DNA from: Luteithermobacter gelatinilyticus
GTDB taxonomy: Bacteria; Pseudomonadota; Alphaproteobacteria; Sphingomonadales; Emcibacteraceae
Length of the DNA: 64,000 bases
Assembly: GCF_005849285.1 (NCBI RefSeq)
Contig: NZ_CP040517.1
Location: forward strand, 1,928,501 to 1,992,500
Direction: 5' to 3'
Shown: piece after piece, positions 9,897 through 18,335 of the stretch
Layout: every line of letters starts with the position of its first letter
Numbering within the stretch: the first letter of the stretch is position 1
The notes under the pieces: generated by a model
What the model was told of the DNA's origin: nothing
The model's input: only the letters and a program-made list of their open reading frames with translations
Databases searched by the model: none
Translations under genes and position numbers: made by a program

Positions 9897-9922
9897 TTGG
9901 CCAGTATTATTGGCCAGTATCA
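9897..9922. repeat. 13-bp tandem repeat, two copies
   Basis: TTGGCCAGTATTA at 9897-9909 is followed directly by TTGGCCAGTATCA at 9910-9922, with one mismatch. Partial copies of the CCAGTA core lie just upstream at 9882-9896. The array fills most of the 58-base gap between the convergent ychF and efflux-pump genes. Confidence 0.8.
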
Positions 9923-9932
9923 TTGACGGGAG

Positions 9933-11165
9933 CTATTGTCTGCTGTCATCGGCCTGTCCGTCGCGTTGCAGGGCAGGCATCCGCAAACGCCCACCGGCCA
10001 GAACGGTATAGGCCCCAAGCGCCGTCACTGATCCCACCAGCATCATCAGGCTCATGGGCAGAATGTTGCCTGTATGAAAAGCACTGGCCAGCGCCCCGAG
10101 ACACCCGCCAATCACATATTGGGATGTGCCGAACAAGGCATTTGCCGTGCCTGGCTTTTCCGGAAAATTGGAGATAAAACAGGTCATACAATTGGGCATG
10201 ATCAGACCGGCCGCCCCCACGCTGCCTACAATCAGTGGCACAACAAAAACAAATTCTGCCCGGCCGGCAAGTGTTAGAAAGGCCAGAGCAACCACTGTCA
10301 GAAACTGGCTGCACAGTCCAATACCCAGAATCTGGTGCGGGTCAAGAAATTTCAGCAAAAACGGATTTAAGCGGTTCAAAAGCATAGCCGCAACCATGTT
10401 CATGCCGAAATAAACCGGAAACATCCCCTCGGAAACCCCGAAATATTCAATATAGGTATAAGAAGAACTGGTCAGGAAAACAAACATCACCCCAATTGCA
10501 AAGGACTGAGTGAGCAGATACCCCATCGCGCTTTTATGCGTTAAAACGCCCCAATAATCCTTAAATACCTGGCGAGGGCTGATCGCGCTCAGCACCTTAA
10601 TGCGCCGTTCCGGCAGGCGCGGCATCACCACGATCAGAATGAGCAAGGCATAAGCGCCAAGAAAAACAAAAATCCATTCCCAGCCGAAATAAGTCAGAAT
10701 GACAGCCCCGATGGCCGGCGCCAGCAACGGCGCCACCGCCATGATCAGGCCGATTAGGGCAAAAATGCGCGCGGCTTCCTTGCCATCATAGCGGTCTCTG
10801 ACAAAAGCCGGCGCAATAACCGTCAAACATCCTCCGCCGAACGCCTGCACGAACCGCAAGACAATAATGGCTTCCGCGTGATGTATCAGCGCAATAGCCA
10901 GGCTGATGACCATAAAGATGAAAATGCCGATTTTCCCCACCAGCCGCCGGCCGTAATGGTCCGAAAGCGGGCCACCAAGCAACAAACCAAGTCCCAGTCC
11001 CCCCAGATAGGTGCTCAAGGAAGTCTGTAATATGTTGACCGTAGTTCCCAATTCCGTCGCCATAGTGGGCAACGCCGGCAGATAAGCATCCACCGCCAAG
11101 GGCGACAAAGCGACCATGCTGGCCAGAAGGACTGCCAACTGGCGCGCCGTTAAATCCATTCTCAT
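9933..11165 (-). CDS. Bcr/CflA-family multidrug efflux MFS transporter
   Basis: The 410-residue inner-membrane protein has twelve predicted helices and the drug:proton antiporter-1 features: an N-terminal helix with LSPLAVDAYLPALPTM, the loop 2-3 motif GGPLSDHYGRRLVGK, and motif C in the fifth helix (GLIMAVAPLLAPAIGA). Relatives export bicyclomycin, chloramphenicol or sulfonamides, but the substrate cannot be predicted. A start at 11165 or at the second ATG (11159) is possible. The gene is divergent from the MaoC dehydratase. Confidence 0.9.
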   Translation of the reverse strand: MRMDLTARQLAVLLASMVALSPLAVDAYLPALPTMATELGTTVNILQTSLSTYLGGLGLGLLLGGPLSDHYGRRLVGKIGIFIFMVISLAIALIHHAEAIIVLRFVQAFGGGCLTVIAPAFVRDRYDGKEAARIFALIGLIMAVAPLLAPAIGAVILTYFGWEWIFVFLGAYALLILIVVMPRLPERRIKVLSAISPRQVFKDYWGVLTHKSAMGYLLTQSFAIGVMFVFLTSSSYTYIEYFGVSEGMFPVYFGMNMVAAMLLNRLNPFLLKFLDPHQILGIGLCSQFLTVVALAFLTLAGRAEFVFVVPLIVGSVGAAGLIMPNCMTCFISNFPEKPGTANALFGTSQYVIGGCLGALASAFHTGNILPMSLMMLVGSVTALGAYTVLAGGRLRMPALQRDGQADDSRQ

Positions 11166-11350
11166 AATAAATGCCTGATAAATATATAATTCTTAATTCA
11201 GGGTCTTGCCCGTTTGACGGTGGAGGTTACTTTATCCTATTCCCGACAAAATACAAGGAACACGAAAAAGCTGTTGCACGACCCCGGCAGAGAAGGCACA
11301 ATAAGCCATCTTAAACGATCGTTTTATTTTAGTTTGTCCCGGAGAAAAAG

Positions 11351-11827
11351 ATGGAGTACCTCACCCTGGAAGATTTCAAAGTCGGGGAAAAAAAGGAATT
11401 CGGGGATTATCTGATCACCAAGGAAGAAATCATCGAATTTGCCCGCAAATATGATCCCCAGCCCTTTCACCTGGATGAGGAAGCGGCGGCCAAAACTCAT
11501 TTCGGCGGCCTGATCGCCAGCGGCTGGATGACCTGCTCGGTGATGATGCGGATGTTCTGTGATCATTTCCTGAACCGCTCTGCCAGCGCCGGCTCCCCCG
11601 GCGTGGATGAGTTGCGCTGGAAAAAACCCGTATTTGCCGGGGATCGCCTGCGCTGTGTGATAGAAGTTGTTGAGGTAACCCCTTCACGATCCCGCCCCTA
11701 TCTGGGCACCGTTCGCAGCAAGGTTCTCGTGCTCAATCAGAAGGACGAGGTGGTACTCAGCCTGTATAGCATTGCCATGTTCCTGACCCGGGCCGGACTG
11801 GAACAGATGATCGAAAATCAGAAGTAA
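11351..11827 (+). CDS. MaoC-family (R)-specific enoyl-CoA hydratase-like dehydratase
   Basis: The 158-residue protein is a single hot-dog fold domain. The hydratase-2 signature is visible: FARKYDPQPFHLDEEAA around residues 31-47 with the catalytic Asp and His, followed by FGGLIASGW. Such proteins hydrate (R)-specific enoyl-CoAs or act in beta-oxidation and related acyl-CoA chemistry. A GGAGAAAAAG ribosome site precedes the ATG. It stands alone, so the substrate is unknown. Confidence 0.9.
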   Translation: MEYLTLEDFKVGEKKEFGDYLITKEEIIEFARKYDPQPFHLDEEAAAKTHFGGLIASGWMTCSVMMRMFCDHFLNRSASAGSPGVDELRWKKPVFAGDRLRCVIEVVEVTPSRSRPYLGTVRSKVLVLNQKDEVVLSLYSIAMFLTRAGLEQMIENQK

Positions 11828-11840
11828 GTGATCAACCATC

Positions 11841-11874
11841 GGCCTTCGGGATTATTTCGAGCCTCCCGAAGGCC
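11841..11874. terminator. Hairpin between convergent genes, possible terminator
   Basis: GGCCTTCGGG at 11841-11850 is perfectly complementary to CCCGAAGGCC at 11865-11874, with a 14-base loop. It lies 13 bases after the MaoC gene stop and just beyond the end of the convergent methyltransferase gene. There is no T-run, so it is either a weak terminator or an RNA-end structure. A second hairpin (AATGTTTCG / CGAAACATT, 11931-11954) lies inside the end of the neighbouring gene and shares the loop text TTTCGAGCCT. Confidence 0.55.
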
Positions 11875-11891
11875 AGCAGAAAGGCAGGCAA

Positions 11892-12644
11892 TCAGGAAAG
11901 GCGCCCGATGCGAAGCTTCAGGGGCCATGAAATGTTTCGAGCCTGCGAAACATTCCCCCAGACCCGGCGCATATCCTCCTCAATCAGAGCAAGTGGTGAG
12001 TGTCCCGCCTTTTCCTGATACCTTTGGACGGCGGACCAAGAGGAAAAATATCCCATGAGCTGATCAAACGTCCACCGGGCCCGCATGGCAAAACCGGGAA
12101 TGTCGGCCTCCTCCTGAAAAGGAAACGGCAGACTGGCATACCCCTCTTCCACCAGGCGCCGTTCCTCTGGCCAGTAAGCCCCGAGAATGTCTTCGTAGAG
12201 CCTCAGAATCTCCCGATCCAGTTCCGCAAAAACCCCCAACAGGCCATAACTCCATACTGCGATAACCCCGTCGGGCTTCACGACCCGTTTTACTTCCGCA
12301 TAAAACGCTTCCAGATCAAACCAGTGCAAAGCCTGCGCCACCGTCACCAGATCCACACTGTCGGAATCAAGACCAGACTGTTCCGCCCGGGCCACCCGAA
12401 ACTCGATATTGTCCGGGCCCGCGGCATGACGGATCTGTTCTGCGCTGCCATCTGTCGCCATCACCTTTCGGAAATGTTCCGCCAGCCCCCGAGCCGCCTG
12501 CCCCGTACCACAACCGCAATCCCAGGCTCTTTCCTTTATTGTCACAAGACCGGCCAGATAGGCAAACAGCTCTGGAGGATAAGCGGGACGATACTGCCGG
12601 TAGGCGCCGGACTGACGGGAAAAATGATCCTTGAAGTTCACCAC
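11892..12644 (-). CDS. Class I SAM-dependent methyltransferase
   Basis: The 250-residue cytosolic protein has a methyltransferase-11-type fold: an N-terminal FSRQSGAYRQYRPAYPPELF segment common in this family, motif I AWDCGCGTGQAARGLAEHF near residue 40, motif II around MATDGSAEQI, and motif IV VDLVTVAQALHWFD near 97. It resembles the yeast TMT1/trans-aconitate methyltransferase type, but the substrate is not predictable. It lies two bases downstream of apt on the same strand, so it is probably in the apt-mtnP transcription unit. A hairpin is embedded near its 3' end. Confidence 0.88.
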   Translation of the reverse strand: MVNFKDHFSRQSGAYRQYRPAYPPELFAYLAGLVTIKERAWDCGCGTGQAARGLAEHFRKVMATDGSAEQIRHAAGPDNIEFRVARAEQSGLDSDSVDLVTVAQALHWFDLEAFYAEVKRVVKPDGVIAVWSYGLLGVFAELDREILRLYEDILGAYWPEERRLVEEGYASLPFPFQEEADIPGFAMRARWTFDQLMGYFSSWSAVQRYQEKAGHSPLALIEEDMRRVWGNVSQARNISWPLKLRIGRLS

Positions 12645-12646
12645 CC

Positions 12647-13177
12647 TTATTTTCCTTCATAAGATGTCAGGGCGAAAACCGGGCACCCCGCCGCCCGCAA
12701 CCGATTTGCACCGCCAAGATCCGGCAGATCAATCACAAACACGCTGCCCGCAACCTCGGCACCGCCCTCCCGGACCAACTCCAGCGTCGCCAGCGCAGTG
12801 CCCCCTGTGGCAATCAGATCATCCACCAACAACACCCTATCCCCGGGCGAGAGGGCGTCCATATGAATTTCCAACCGATCCGCGCCGTATTCAAGGGTAT
12901 ATTCGCGGGAATAGGTGCGGGCGGGAAGTTTGCCGCCCTTGCGCACCGGGACAAACCCAAGCCCCAGATGATCCGCAATGGCCCCGCCCAGAATAAACCC
13001 CCGGGCCTCGATCCCCACAACCTTATTGGCGTTATAGCCACGGCAATGAGTAACCAGTTCCTTGACGGCCCGGCGAAAAGCCGCCCCGTCCTTAAACAAG
13101 GTGGTCACATCCCGAAACTGTACCCCCTTGACCGGGTGATCAGCAATGGTGCGGATATGGTCTTTCACCCAGCTCAT
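12647..13177 (-). CDS. apt: Adenine phosphoribosyltransferase
   Basis: The 176-residue enzyme converts adenine and PRPP to AMP. It has the N-terminal DHPVKGVQFRDVTTLFKD segment, the GIEARGFILGGAIADHLG region, and the PRPP loop VLLVDDLIATGGTALATL near residue 120. The ATG overlaps the mtnP stop by four bases. Together with mtnP it salvages the adenine of methylthioadenosine into AMP. Confidence 0.96.
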   Translation of the reverse strand: MSWVKDHIRTIADHPVKGVQFRDVTTLFKDGAAFRRAVKELVTHCRGYNANKVVGIEARGFILGGAIADHLGLGFVPVRKGGKLPARTYSREYTLEYGADRLEIHMDALSPGDRVLLVDDLIATGGTALATLELVREGGAEVAGSVFVIDLPDLGGANRLRAAGCPVFALTSYEGK

Positions 13178-14094
13178 TGTTCCCCGCCTTCCTGCCGGTG
13201 ACCCAAAACCCGTGCCGTAATCGCCTGCAGACGCGCCATCGCCTCAGGGTCCCGCCTGTCCGGCGCGGTAATCAGCGCCATATCCAGCGCATGGTCACAC
13301 CCCTTGGCACAAGGATGACGATCCGCGGCCTGCGCCAACAACGGGGCAACAGTCCGGACAAGTTCTTTGCCCTTATCCACATTGCCGGCCAGAACCTTAA
13401 GGATATCCTGCACATCCACCGTGCCATGCCCCTCGTGCCAGCTGTCATAATCCGTGACCATGGCCACCGGGCAATAACAGATTTCCGCCTCCCGTGCCAG
13501 TTTGGCTTCGGGCATATTGCTCATCCCCACCACATCACACCCCCAGGACCGGTACAGGCGCGATTCGGCCATAGTGGAAAATTGCGGGCCTTCCATCGCC
13601 AGATAAGTGCCTCCTCGATGATATGGAATTGAAGCCTTTTTGAGCGCCTGTTCCACAATATCACTTAACGCGCGGCAGGTGGGTTCCGCCACCGAGACGT
13701 GAGCCACCATTCCGTCACCAAAAAAACTTTTCTCACGGGCAAAGGTGCGGTCAATATATTGGTCAACAATCACAAAGTCGCCGGGTTTCAGGTCTTCCCG
13801 GAACGACCCGACAGCACTGATTGAAAGGATGTCCGTAACCCCCAGACGCTTGAGCGCATCAATATTGGCGCGATAATTAATGTCTGTGGGCGAGAGTCTG
13901 TGTCCTCGGCCATGACGCGGTAGAAACACCAGATCCAGACCATCAAGGCGTCCCGTAAGCATCTCATCGGACGGCCTGCCAAACGGGCTTTCCACCCGCT
14001 GCCAACAGACGTCTTTCAGCCCATCCAGGTCATACAGACCACTGCCCCCGATAATGCCCAGCCGGGTTTTGTTTAAAAGATCCGTTTCCTTCAC
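13174..14094 (-). CDS. mtnP: S-methyl-5'-thioadenosine phosphorylase
   Basis: The 306-residue enzyme phosphorolyses 5'-methylthioadenosine, a by-product of polyamine synthesis, to adenine and 5-methylthioribose 1-phosphate. Motifs are GIIGGSGLYDLDGL at the N-terminus, LPRHGRGHRLSPTDINYRAN near 57, and the long signature around MEGPQFSTMAESRLYRSWG near 180 with MVTDYDSWH near 225. It is the first gene of the mtnP-apt-methyltransferase unit, downstream of the bc1 operon terminator. Confidence 0.96.
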   Translation of the reverse strand: MKETDLLNKTRLGIIGGSGLYDLDGLKDVCWQRVESPFGRPSDEMLTGRLDGLDLVFLPRHGRGHRLSPTDINYRANIDALKRLGVTDILSISAVGSFREDLKPGDFVIVDQYIDRTFAREKSFFGDGMVAHVSVAEPTCRALSDIVEQALKKASIPYHRGGTYLAMEGPQFSTMAESRLYRSWGCDVVGMSNMPEAKLAREAEICYCPVAMVTDYDSWHEGHGTVDVQDILKVLAGNVDKGKELVRTVAPLLAQAADRHPCAKGCDHALDMALITAPDRRDPEAMARLQAITARVLGHRQEGGEQ

Positions 14095-14128
14095 CTGTCA
14101 TTCTCCTTATTGATGTCGTCAGCATACA

Positions 14129-14156
14129 AAAAGGGCTGCTCAATGGCAGCCCTTTT
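14129..14156 (-). terminator. Rho-independent terminator of the bc1 operon
   Basis: AAAAGGGCTGC (14129-14139) pairs perfectly with GCAGCCCTTTT (14146-14156) around a six-base loop. Read on the minus strand, the hairpin lies about 30 bases after the cytochrome c1 stop and is flanked by T residues. It separates the petABC operon from mtnP. Confidence 0.88.
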
Positions 14157-14187
14157 CTTGAATTTCACAGGAAAGTGAGGCGCTTAT

Positions 14188-15027
14188 TTAAGCTTCCTCT
14201 TTAAGGTCTTCGCCTTTCTTGACTCGTGCCCAAACCTGTTTGTTGGCGAAATACAGCAGGATCGTGAGGAAAATCATATACCCAATGACTTTCAGACCCA
14301 TTTTCTTGCGCTCTTCCAGTTTCGGTTCGGACGCCCAGTAGAGAAAGGTCGCCACATCCTTGGCCATCTGTTCCACCGTGGCTTCCGTGCCGTCAGCATA
14401 TTCCACCAATCCCTCAGCCAGCGGCGGGGCCATGGCAATCTGATTCCCGGCAAATACCTTATTGTAATACAGGCCCGGCATCAGGACGAAATCTTCCGGA
14501 GCATCCTCATAGCCGGTCAACAGCGCAACGATATAATCTTCACCGTAAACACTGTTCCAGGGCATAAACAAGGACAGATGTTCCCGTGCCTTGGCAATCA
14601 GTGAGAAATCCGGAGGATAAGCCCCACCATTGGCGGCCCGGGCCGCCTGCTCATTGGGGAACGGCGCCGGGAAATAGTCGGACGGACGACCGGGGCGTGT
14701 GAACATCTCACCCTCGTCATTGGGCCCGTCTTCAATTTCATACTCCTTGGCGATGGCCTTGATTTCATCTTCGTTATAGCCCAAGGCGGACAGTTCACGG
14801 AAAGCCACCATGTTCAGGCTGTGGCAAGCGGCGCAGACCTCGCGGTAGACTTGGAAGCCGCGCTGCAATGCCGCCTTGTCATAGGTACCAAACACCCCGG
14901 CATGCGGCCAGTCATGGCGTTCGATATGCACTTTTTCGCCACCGGCTGCATGGGCTGAGTTCACGCCAAACACAACTGCGGATGCCGCAATAACTGTGAG
15001 GCTAATATTTCTGATAGTTTTCAACAT
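14188..15027 (-). CDS. petC: Cytochrome c1, bc1 complex
   Basis: The 279-residue subunit of ubiquinol-cytochrome c reductase carries covalent heme c in the periplasm. It has a signal-like N-terminus (about 27 residues ending in NSAHA), the heme-binding CAACH motif near residue 50, a PDFSLIAKAREH segment near 140, and the axial-methionine region around AMAPPLAEGLVEY near 200. A single C-terminal membrane anchor (VIGYMIFLTILLYFANKQVW) ends the protein. It is the last gene of petABC, five bases after cytochrome b. Confidence 0.96.
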   Translation of the reverse strand: MLKTIRNISLTVIAASAVVFGVNSAHAAGGEKVHIERHDWPHAGVFGTYDKAALQRGFQVYREVCAACHSLNMVAFRELSALGYNEDEIKAIAKEYEIEDGPNDEGEMFTRPGRPSDYFPAPFPNEQAARAANGGAYPPDFSLIAKAREHLSLFMPWNSVYGEDYIVALLTGYEDAPEDFVLMPGLYYNKVFAGNQIAMAPPLAEGLVEYADGTEATVEQMAKDVATFLYWASEPKLEERKKMGLKVIGYMIFLTILLYFANKQVWARVKKGEDLKEEA

Positions 15028-15031
15028 ATCC

Positions 15032-16300
15032 TTAGCCTTTCTTCTTGGCCAGCACGGCTTCGGCGATACTGGTCGGCAACGGTTTGGTGGTTTCCGTCCG
15101 GCTGATAATCGGCAGCAGGATCAGGAAATAAGCGAAATAGAAAGCCGTCGCAAACTGCGCAAAAGTCAGCACGGTCACTTCAACGCTTCCCACATGCAGC
15201 AGCACCTCATCCGGAGACTTGGCGCCCAAGAAGCCAAGAAACAGCCCGTTGATCACAAACAGCCAGAAGAAGAATTTGGTCAACGGCCGGAAGGTGGCAG
15301 ATCGGACTTTGGAACCGTCCAGCCACGGCAGGGCGAACAAGATCAGGATAGAGGCAAACATGGCCACAACCCCCAGCAGCTTGTCCGGGATAGCCCGCAG
15401 AATGGCGTAGAACGGCAGGTAATACCATTCAGGCACAATATGTGCCGGCGTTACCATGGGATCGGCCTCCATATAGTTGTCCGGATGCCCCAAAATATTG
15501 GGCATATAGAACACAAAGATTGCAAAGAAAATCACAAAGACCCCGAGCCCAAAGGCATCTTTCGCCACATAATAGGGATAGAACGGCACTTTGTCCTGCG
15601 GTCCCTTAGCGTCAATGCCCAGCGGGTTGTTGGATCCCGGAATATGCAAAGCCCAGATATGCAGGATCACCACGCCGGCAATCACAAACGGCAACAGATA
15701 ATGGAGGCTGAAGAACCGGTTCAGGGTTGGGTTATCCACGGAAAAGCCGCCCCAGAGGAAATACACGATGTCATCGCCAATGACCGGAATAAAGTCAAAG
15801 GCACTGAACAGGTTGGTGATCACCGTCGCGCCCCAGAAGCTCATCTGCCCCCACGGCAGCACATAGCCCATAAAGCCCGTGGCCATCATCAGCAGATAAA
15901 TGATGATGCCCAGGAACCACAGCACTTCGCGCGGCGACTTGTAGGATCCGTAATACATGCCCCGGAGAATGTGGATGTACACCACAATAAAGAACATGGA
16001 CGCACCGTTGGCATGGATATAACGCAACAGCCAGCCATAGTTCACATCCCGCATGATGTGTTCAACACTGCGAAACGCCATATCCACATGCGGGGTATAA
16101 TGCATGACCAGCACGATACCGGTAATGATCTGCACCACCAGCATAAAACCGGCAAGAGAGCCAAAATTCCACCAATAGTTCAGATTGCGCGGCGCGGAAT
16201 ATCCGCCGCCCAGCGAACCGTAAATCAGGCCCAGAATCGGCAGGCGTTGTTCAAACCACTTCACGCCCGCGCTTTGGGGCTCGTATTTTTTATCAGCCAT
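15032..16300 (-). CDS. petB: Cytochrome b, bc1 complex
   Basis: The 422-residue integral membrane subunit carries hemes bL and bH and both quinone sites. The four heme-ligand histidines are visible in two pairs: RYIHANGAS with YIHILRG in helix B, and LHYLLPF with LHIWALH in helix D. The Qo-site PEWY motif occurs in [17 protein letters not shown] near residue 290. It lies between the Rieske and cytochrome c1 genes with short gaps of nine and four bases. Confidence 0.97.
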   Translation of the reverse strand: MADKKYEPQSAGVKWFEQRLPILGLIYGSLGGGYSAPRNLNYWWNFGSLAGFMLVVQIITGIVLVMHYTPHVDMAFRSVEHIMRDVNYGWLLRYIHANGASMFFIVVYIHILRGMYYGSYKSPREVLWFLGIIIYLLMMATGFMGYVLPWGQMSFWGATVITNLFSAFDFIPVIGDDIVYFLWGGFSVDNPTLNRFFSLHYLLPFVIAGVVILHIWALHIPGSNNPLGIDAKGPQDKVPFYPYYVAKDAFGLGVFVIFFAIFVFYMPNILGHPDNYMEADPMVTPAHIVPEWYYLPFYAILRAIPDKLLGVVAMFASILILFALPWLDGSKVRSATFRPLTKFFFWLFVINGLFLGFLGAKSPDEVLLHVGSVEVTVLTFAQFATAFYFAYFLILLPIISRTETTKPLPTSIAEAVLAKKKG

Positions 16301-16309
16301 AATCCTCTC

Positions 16310-16840
16310 CTACCCGATTTTTACGGTTGTATCATTGAGGAAGGTATATTCCGGCACCGGCAGGTTTTTCGGTGCGGGACCTTTTCGGATACGTCCGGAA
16401 ATGTCGTAATGGGACCCGTGACAGGGGCAGAACCACCCGTCGAACTCCCCCATTTGATCCAGCGGCACACACCCCAGATGAGTACATACCCCCACCATAA
16501 TCAGCCATTCCGGCTTAACAACCCGTTCGGCATCCGGTTGTGGATCCTTCAGTTCCGCCGTGTCATCAGCGCGGGCTTCAGCAATTTCAGCCTGAGTCCG
16601 ATGACGGATGAATACCGGCTTGCCGCGCCACAGAACCTTGATGGTCTGTCCCTCGGGGATGGCGGAAAGGTCAACTTCGGTTGATGAAAGCGCCAGCACA
16701 TCGGCGGACGGATTCATCTGATCAATGAGCGGCCAGGTGGCGGCGGCGGCACCTACTGCGCCGGCAGCACCACTGGCAACATAGAGGAAGTTACGGCGTG
16801 TAACTTCGCCTGCTTGTTCTTTGTGGTCTTTAGTGGCCAT
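16310..16840 (-). CDS. petA: Ubiquinol-cytochrome c reductase Rieske iron-sulfur subunit
   Basis: The 176-residue subunit binds the high-potential [2Fe-2S] cluster through two Cys-His motifs, CTHLGC and CPCHGSHYD. The N-terminus has a twin-arginine signal ([17 protein letters not shown]), which serves as its membrane anchor after Tat export. The start at 16840 follows GAGGGG at a good distance; an upstream in-frame start would add 11 unlikely residues. It is the first gene of petABC, and the 299-base gap to the next start (17140) probably contains the operon promoter. Confidence 0.96.
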   Translation of the reverse strand: MATKDHKEQAGEVTRRNFLYVASGAAGAVGAAAATWPLIDQMNPSADVLALSSTEVDLSAIPEGQTIKVLWRGKPVFIRHRTQAEIAEARADDTAELKDPQPDAERVVKPEWLIMVGVCTHLGCVPLDQMGEFDGWFCPCHGSHYDISGRIRKGPAPKNLPVPEYTFLNDTTVKIG

Positions 16841-17139
16841 AAAAAAACCCCTCGATGCGAATACGCAGATCAATACTCACGCAAATGACAGTTAAACGGA
16901 CAGGCCACCGGCATCAATATACCCCTAACAAATACGGCCCTTCCGGCCGCGCCCATCCAAAACATAGTCTGCGAGCACAGGTTTTACTCAGAAAGCCGCC
17001 AAGATGCAATGATTTTTCTTTCATGGCGACGCCCGCAACTCTGTGTTAACCTCTTGCGGAAAAAAAAGAGCGGTAAATATCTGGGAATTACGGTAAAAGC
17101 GTAGTAAAGAAATTACTGGTTTCCAAGGCTTACAGGCGT

Positions 17140-18084
17140 ATGCAGCATCACTGGCACAAAAAAAAGATACAGCTCACCTACTGGTTCGGGGAATTCCGCC
17201 TGTTCAGCAAGTCGTACAAGCTGCACACTTGTAATATAGACTATTTGACCACTCCCCCCTTCGACCCGTCCGGACTTTCCCTGCCCGCCTTATGTGAAAC
17301 GGAAAATACACCCGGGGTCCTGCTTTATTCATACCCAGTGGGCCATATCGCCGCACGTATTTTCACCTGGGAAAACTATCTCGGCTATTTCATCAAGGAT
17401 TATCAGCGGTTTTTTGTCAGAATCGATAGCAGTTATGAAGAATATCTGAACAAATTTTCCGCCAAGACCCGTTCCACCTTCCGTCGAAAAATCAGAAAAT
17501 TCGAAACCGTTTCTGGGGGGATGCTGGACTGGAAAATCTATGCCACGCCTGAGGAAATGGATGCGTTTTATCCGCTGGCCCGCCAGGTGTCCGAAAAATC
17601 CTATCAGGAAAAACTGCTGGATGCGGGGTTACCCACCTCAGAAGAGTTCCGGGACGAAATGAAACAGCTGGCGGAGCAAAACCGGGTTCGGGGCTATTTG
17701 CTGTTTCATGACGGCCAGCCGGTCAGTTACATGTATTGTCCCATTGAAAACACCTGCATGATCTATGCCTATCTGGGATATGACCCGGACTATGGGCGTT
17801 ATTCCGTGGGCACAATTTTAATGCTGCTGGTGCTGGAAAACCTGTTTGAAAGCCGGGATGCCGCCATTTTTGATTTCACCGAGGGGCAGTCGGATCATAA
17901 AAAACTGTTTGCCACAGATTCCGTAAAATGCGCGAATATCCTGCTGCTGCGCAAATCGGCAGGCGCCCTTTTCTGGATTTACCTGCATTACGGTCTCTGT
18001 GGCCTGTCGGAAAACATCGTCCGGGGGCTGGACAAGCTCGGGCTCAAAAACAAACTCAAAAAGTTGATCCGGCGGACGGCCTGA
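17140..18084 (+). CDS. BioF2/FemAB-like GNAT acyltransferase, probable polysaccharide modification
   Basis: The 314-residue soluble protein resembles the BioF2-like acetyltransferase (Acetyltransf_6) group found in exopolysaccharide loci. The middle contains YEEYLNKFSAKTRSTFRRKI, a basic helix typical of this group (residues 105-124), then LLFHDGQPVSYMYC near 188 and YLGYDPDYGRYSVGTIL near 209. The C-terminal IFDFTEGQSDHKKLFAT segment is also characteristic. It may acylate or aminoacylate a cell-surface glycan, because three ATP-grasp genes and a polysaccharide deacetylase follow. The family match is clear; the substrate is inferred. Confidence 0.8.
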   Translation: MQHHWHKKKIQLTYWFGEFRLFSKSYKLHTCNIDYLTTPPFDPSGLSLPALCETENTPGVLLYSYPVGHIAARIFTWENYLGYFIKDYQRFFVRIDSSYEEYLNKFSAKTRSTFRRKIRKFETVSGGMLDWKIYATPEEMDAFYPLARQVSEKSYQEKLLDAGLPTSEEFRDEMKQLAEQNRVRGYLLFHDGQPVSYMYCPIENTCMIYAYLGYDPDYGRYSVGTILMLLVLENLFESRDAAIFDFTEGQSDHKKLFATDSVKCANILLLRKSAGALFWIYLHYGLCGLSENIVRGLDKLGLKNKLKKLIRRTA

Positions 18085-18099
18085 ACGCAAACCAAGCAT

Positions 18100-18143
18100 T
18101 AGAGTGAATTGTGAATGGGGTGGCCCATTCACAATTCACTCTA
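18100..18143. repeat. 44-bp perfect palindrome, full copy of a dispersed repeat
   Basis: Two perfect 20-base arms (18100-18119 and 18124-18143) flank the four-base loop GTGG. The outer arm reads TAGAGTGAATTGTGAATGGG. The same arm recurs in partial or diverged form near 27615, 33317, 36502, 43240 and 47515. It starts 16 bases after the acyltransferase stop. In RNA it would form a very stable hairpin, although it has no T-run. Confidence 0.93.
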
Positions 18144-18157
18144 AAACAATCCCGGCC

Positions 18158-18325
18158 CGTCATGGAGAGCGCAAACGACGCAATCCAGTGCATTGGAGCC
18201 AGTACATTGAAGAATGGATCGCCACACCCCTTTCCCAAGATATATAGCGCGGGCTCGCGACGACATTCCCCCTTTCACCATCATTGCGAGACGCAAAAAC
18301 GGCAATAACGGCAAAGCAATCCACG
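18158..18325. repeat. Degenerate REP-like repeat pair (CATTGCGAG...GCAATCCA type)
   Basis: The stretch has two relics of an alphaproteobacterial palindromic repeat whose ends read CGTCATTGCGAG and GCAATCCAG. The first runs from CGTCATGGAGAGCGCAAACG to GCTCGCGACGACAT (18158-18265). The second runs from CATCATTGCGAGACGC to GGCAAAGCAATCCA (18279-18325). Both are eroded compared with the form I know from other genomes. The family assignment is recalled pattern knowledge, not a database result. Confidence 0.55.
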
Positions 18326-18335
18326 GCGGTTCGGA

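Noticed and set aside
14996-16684. A 562-codon plus-strand open frame
   Set aside because: It runs antisense to the complete cytochrome b gene and parts of the Rieske and cytochrome c1 genes, has His/Gln-rich composition typical of an opposite-frame shadow, and no ribosome site.
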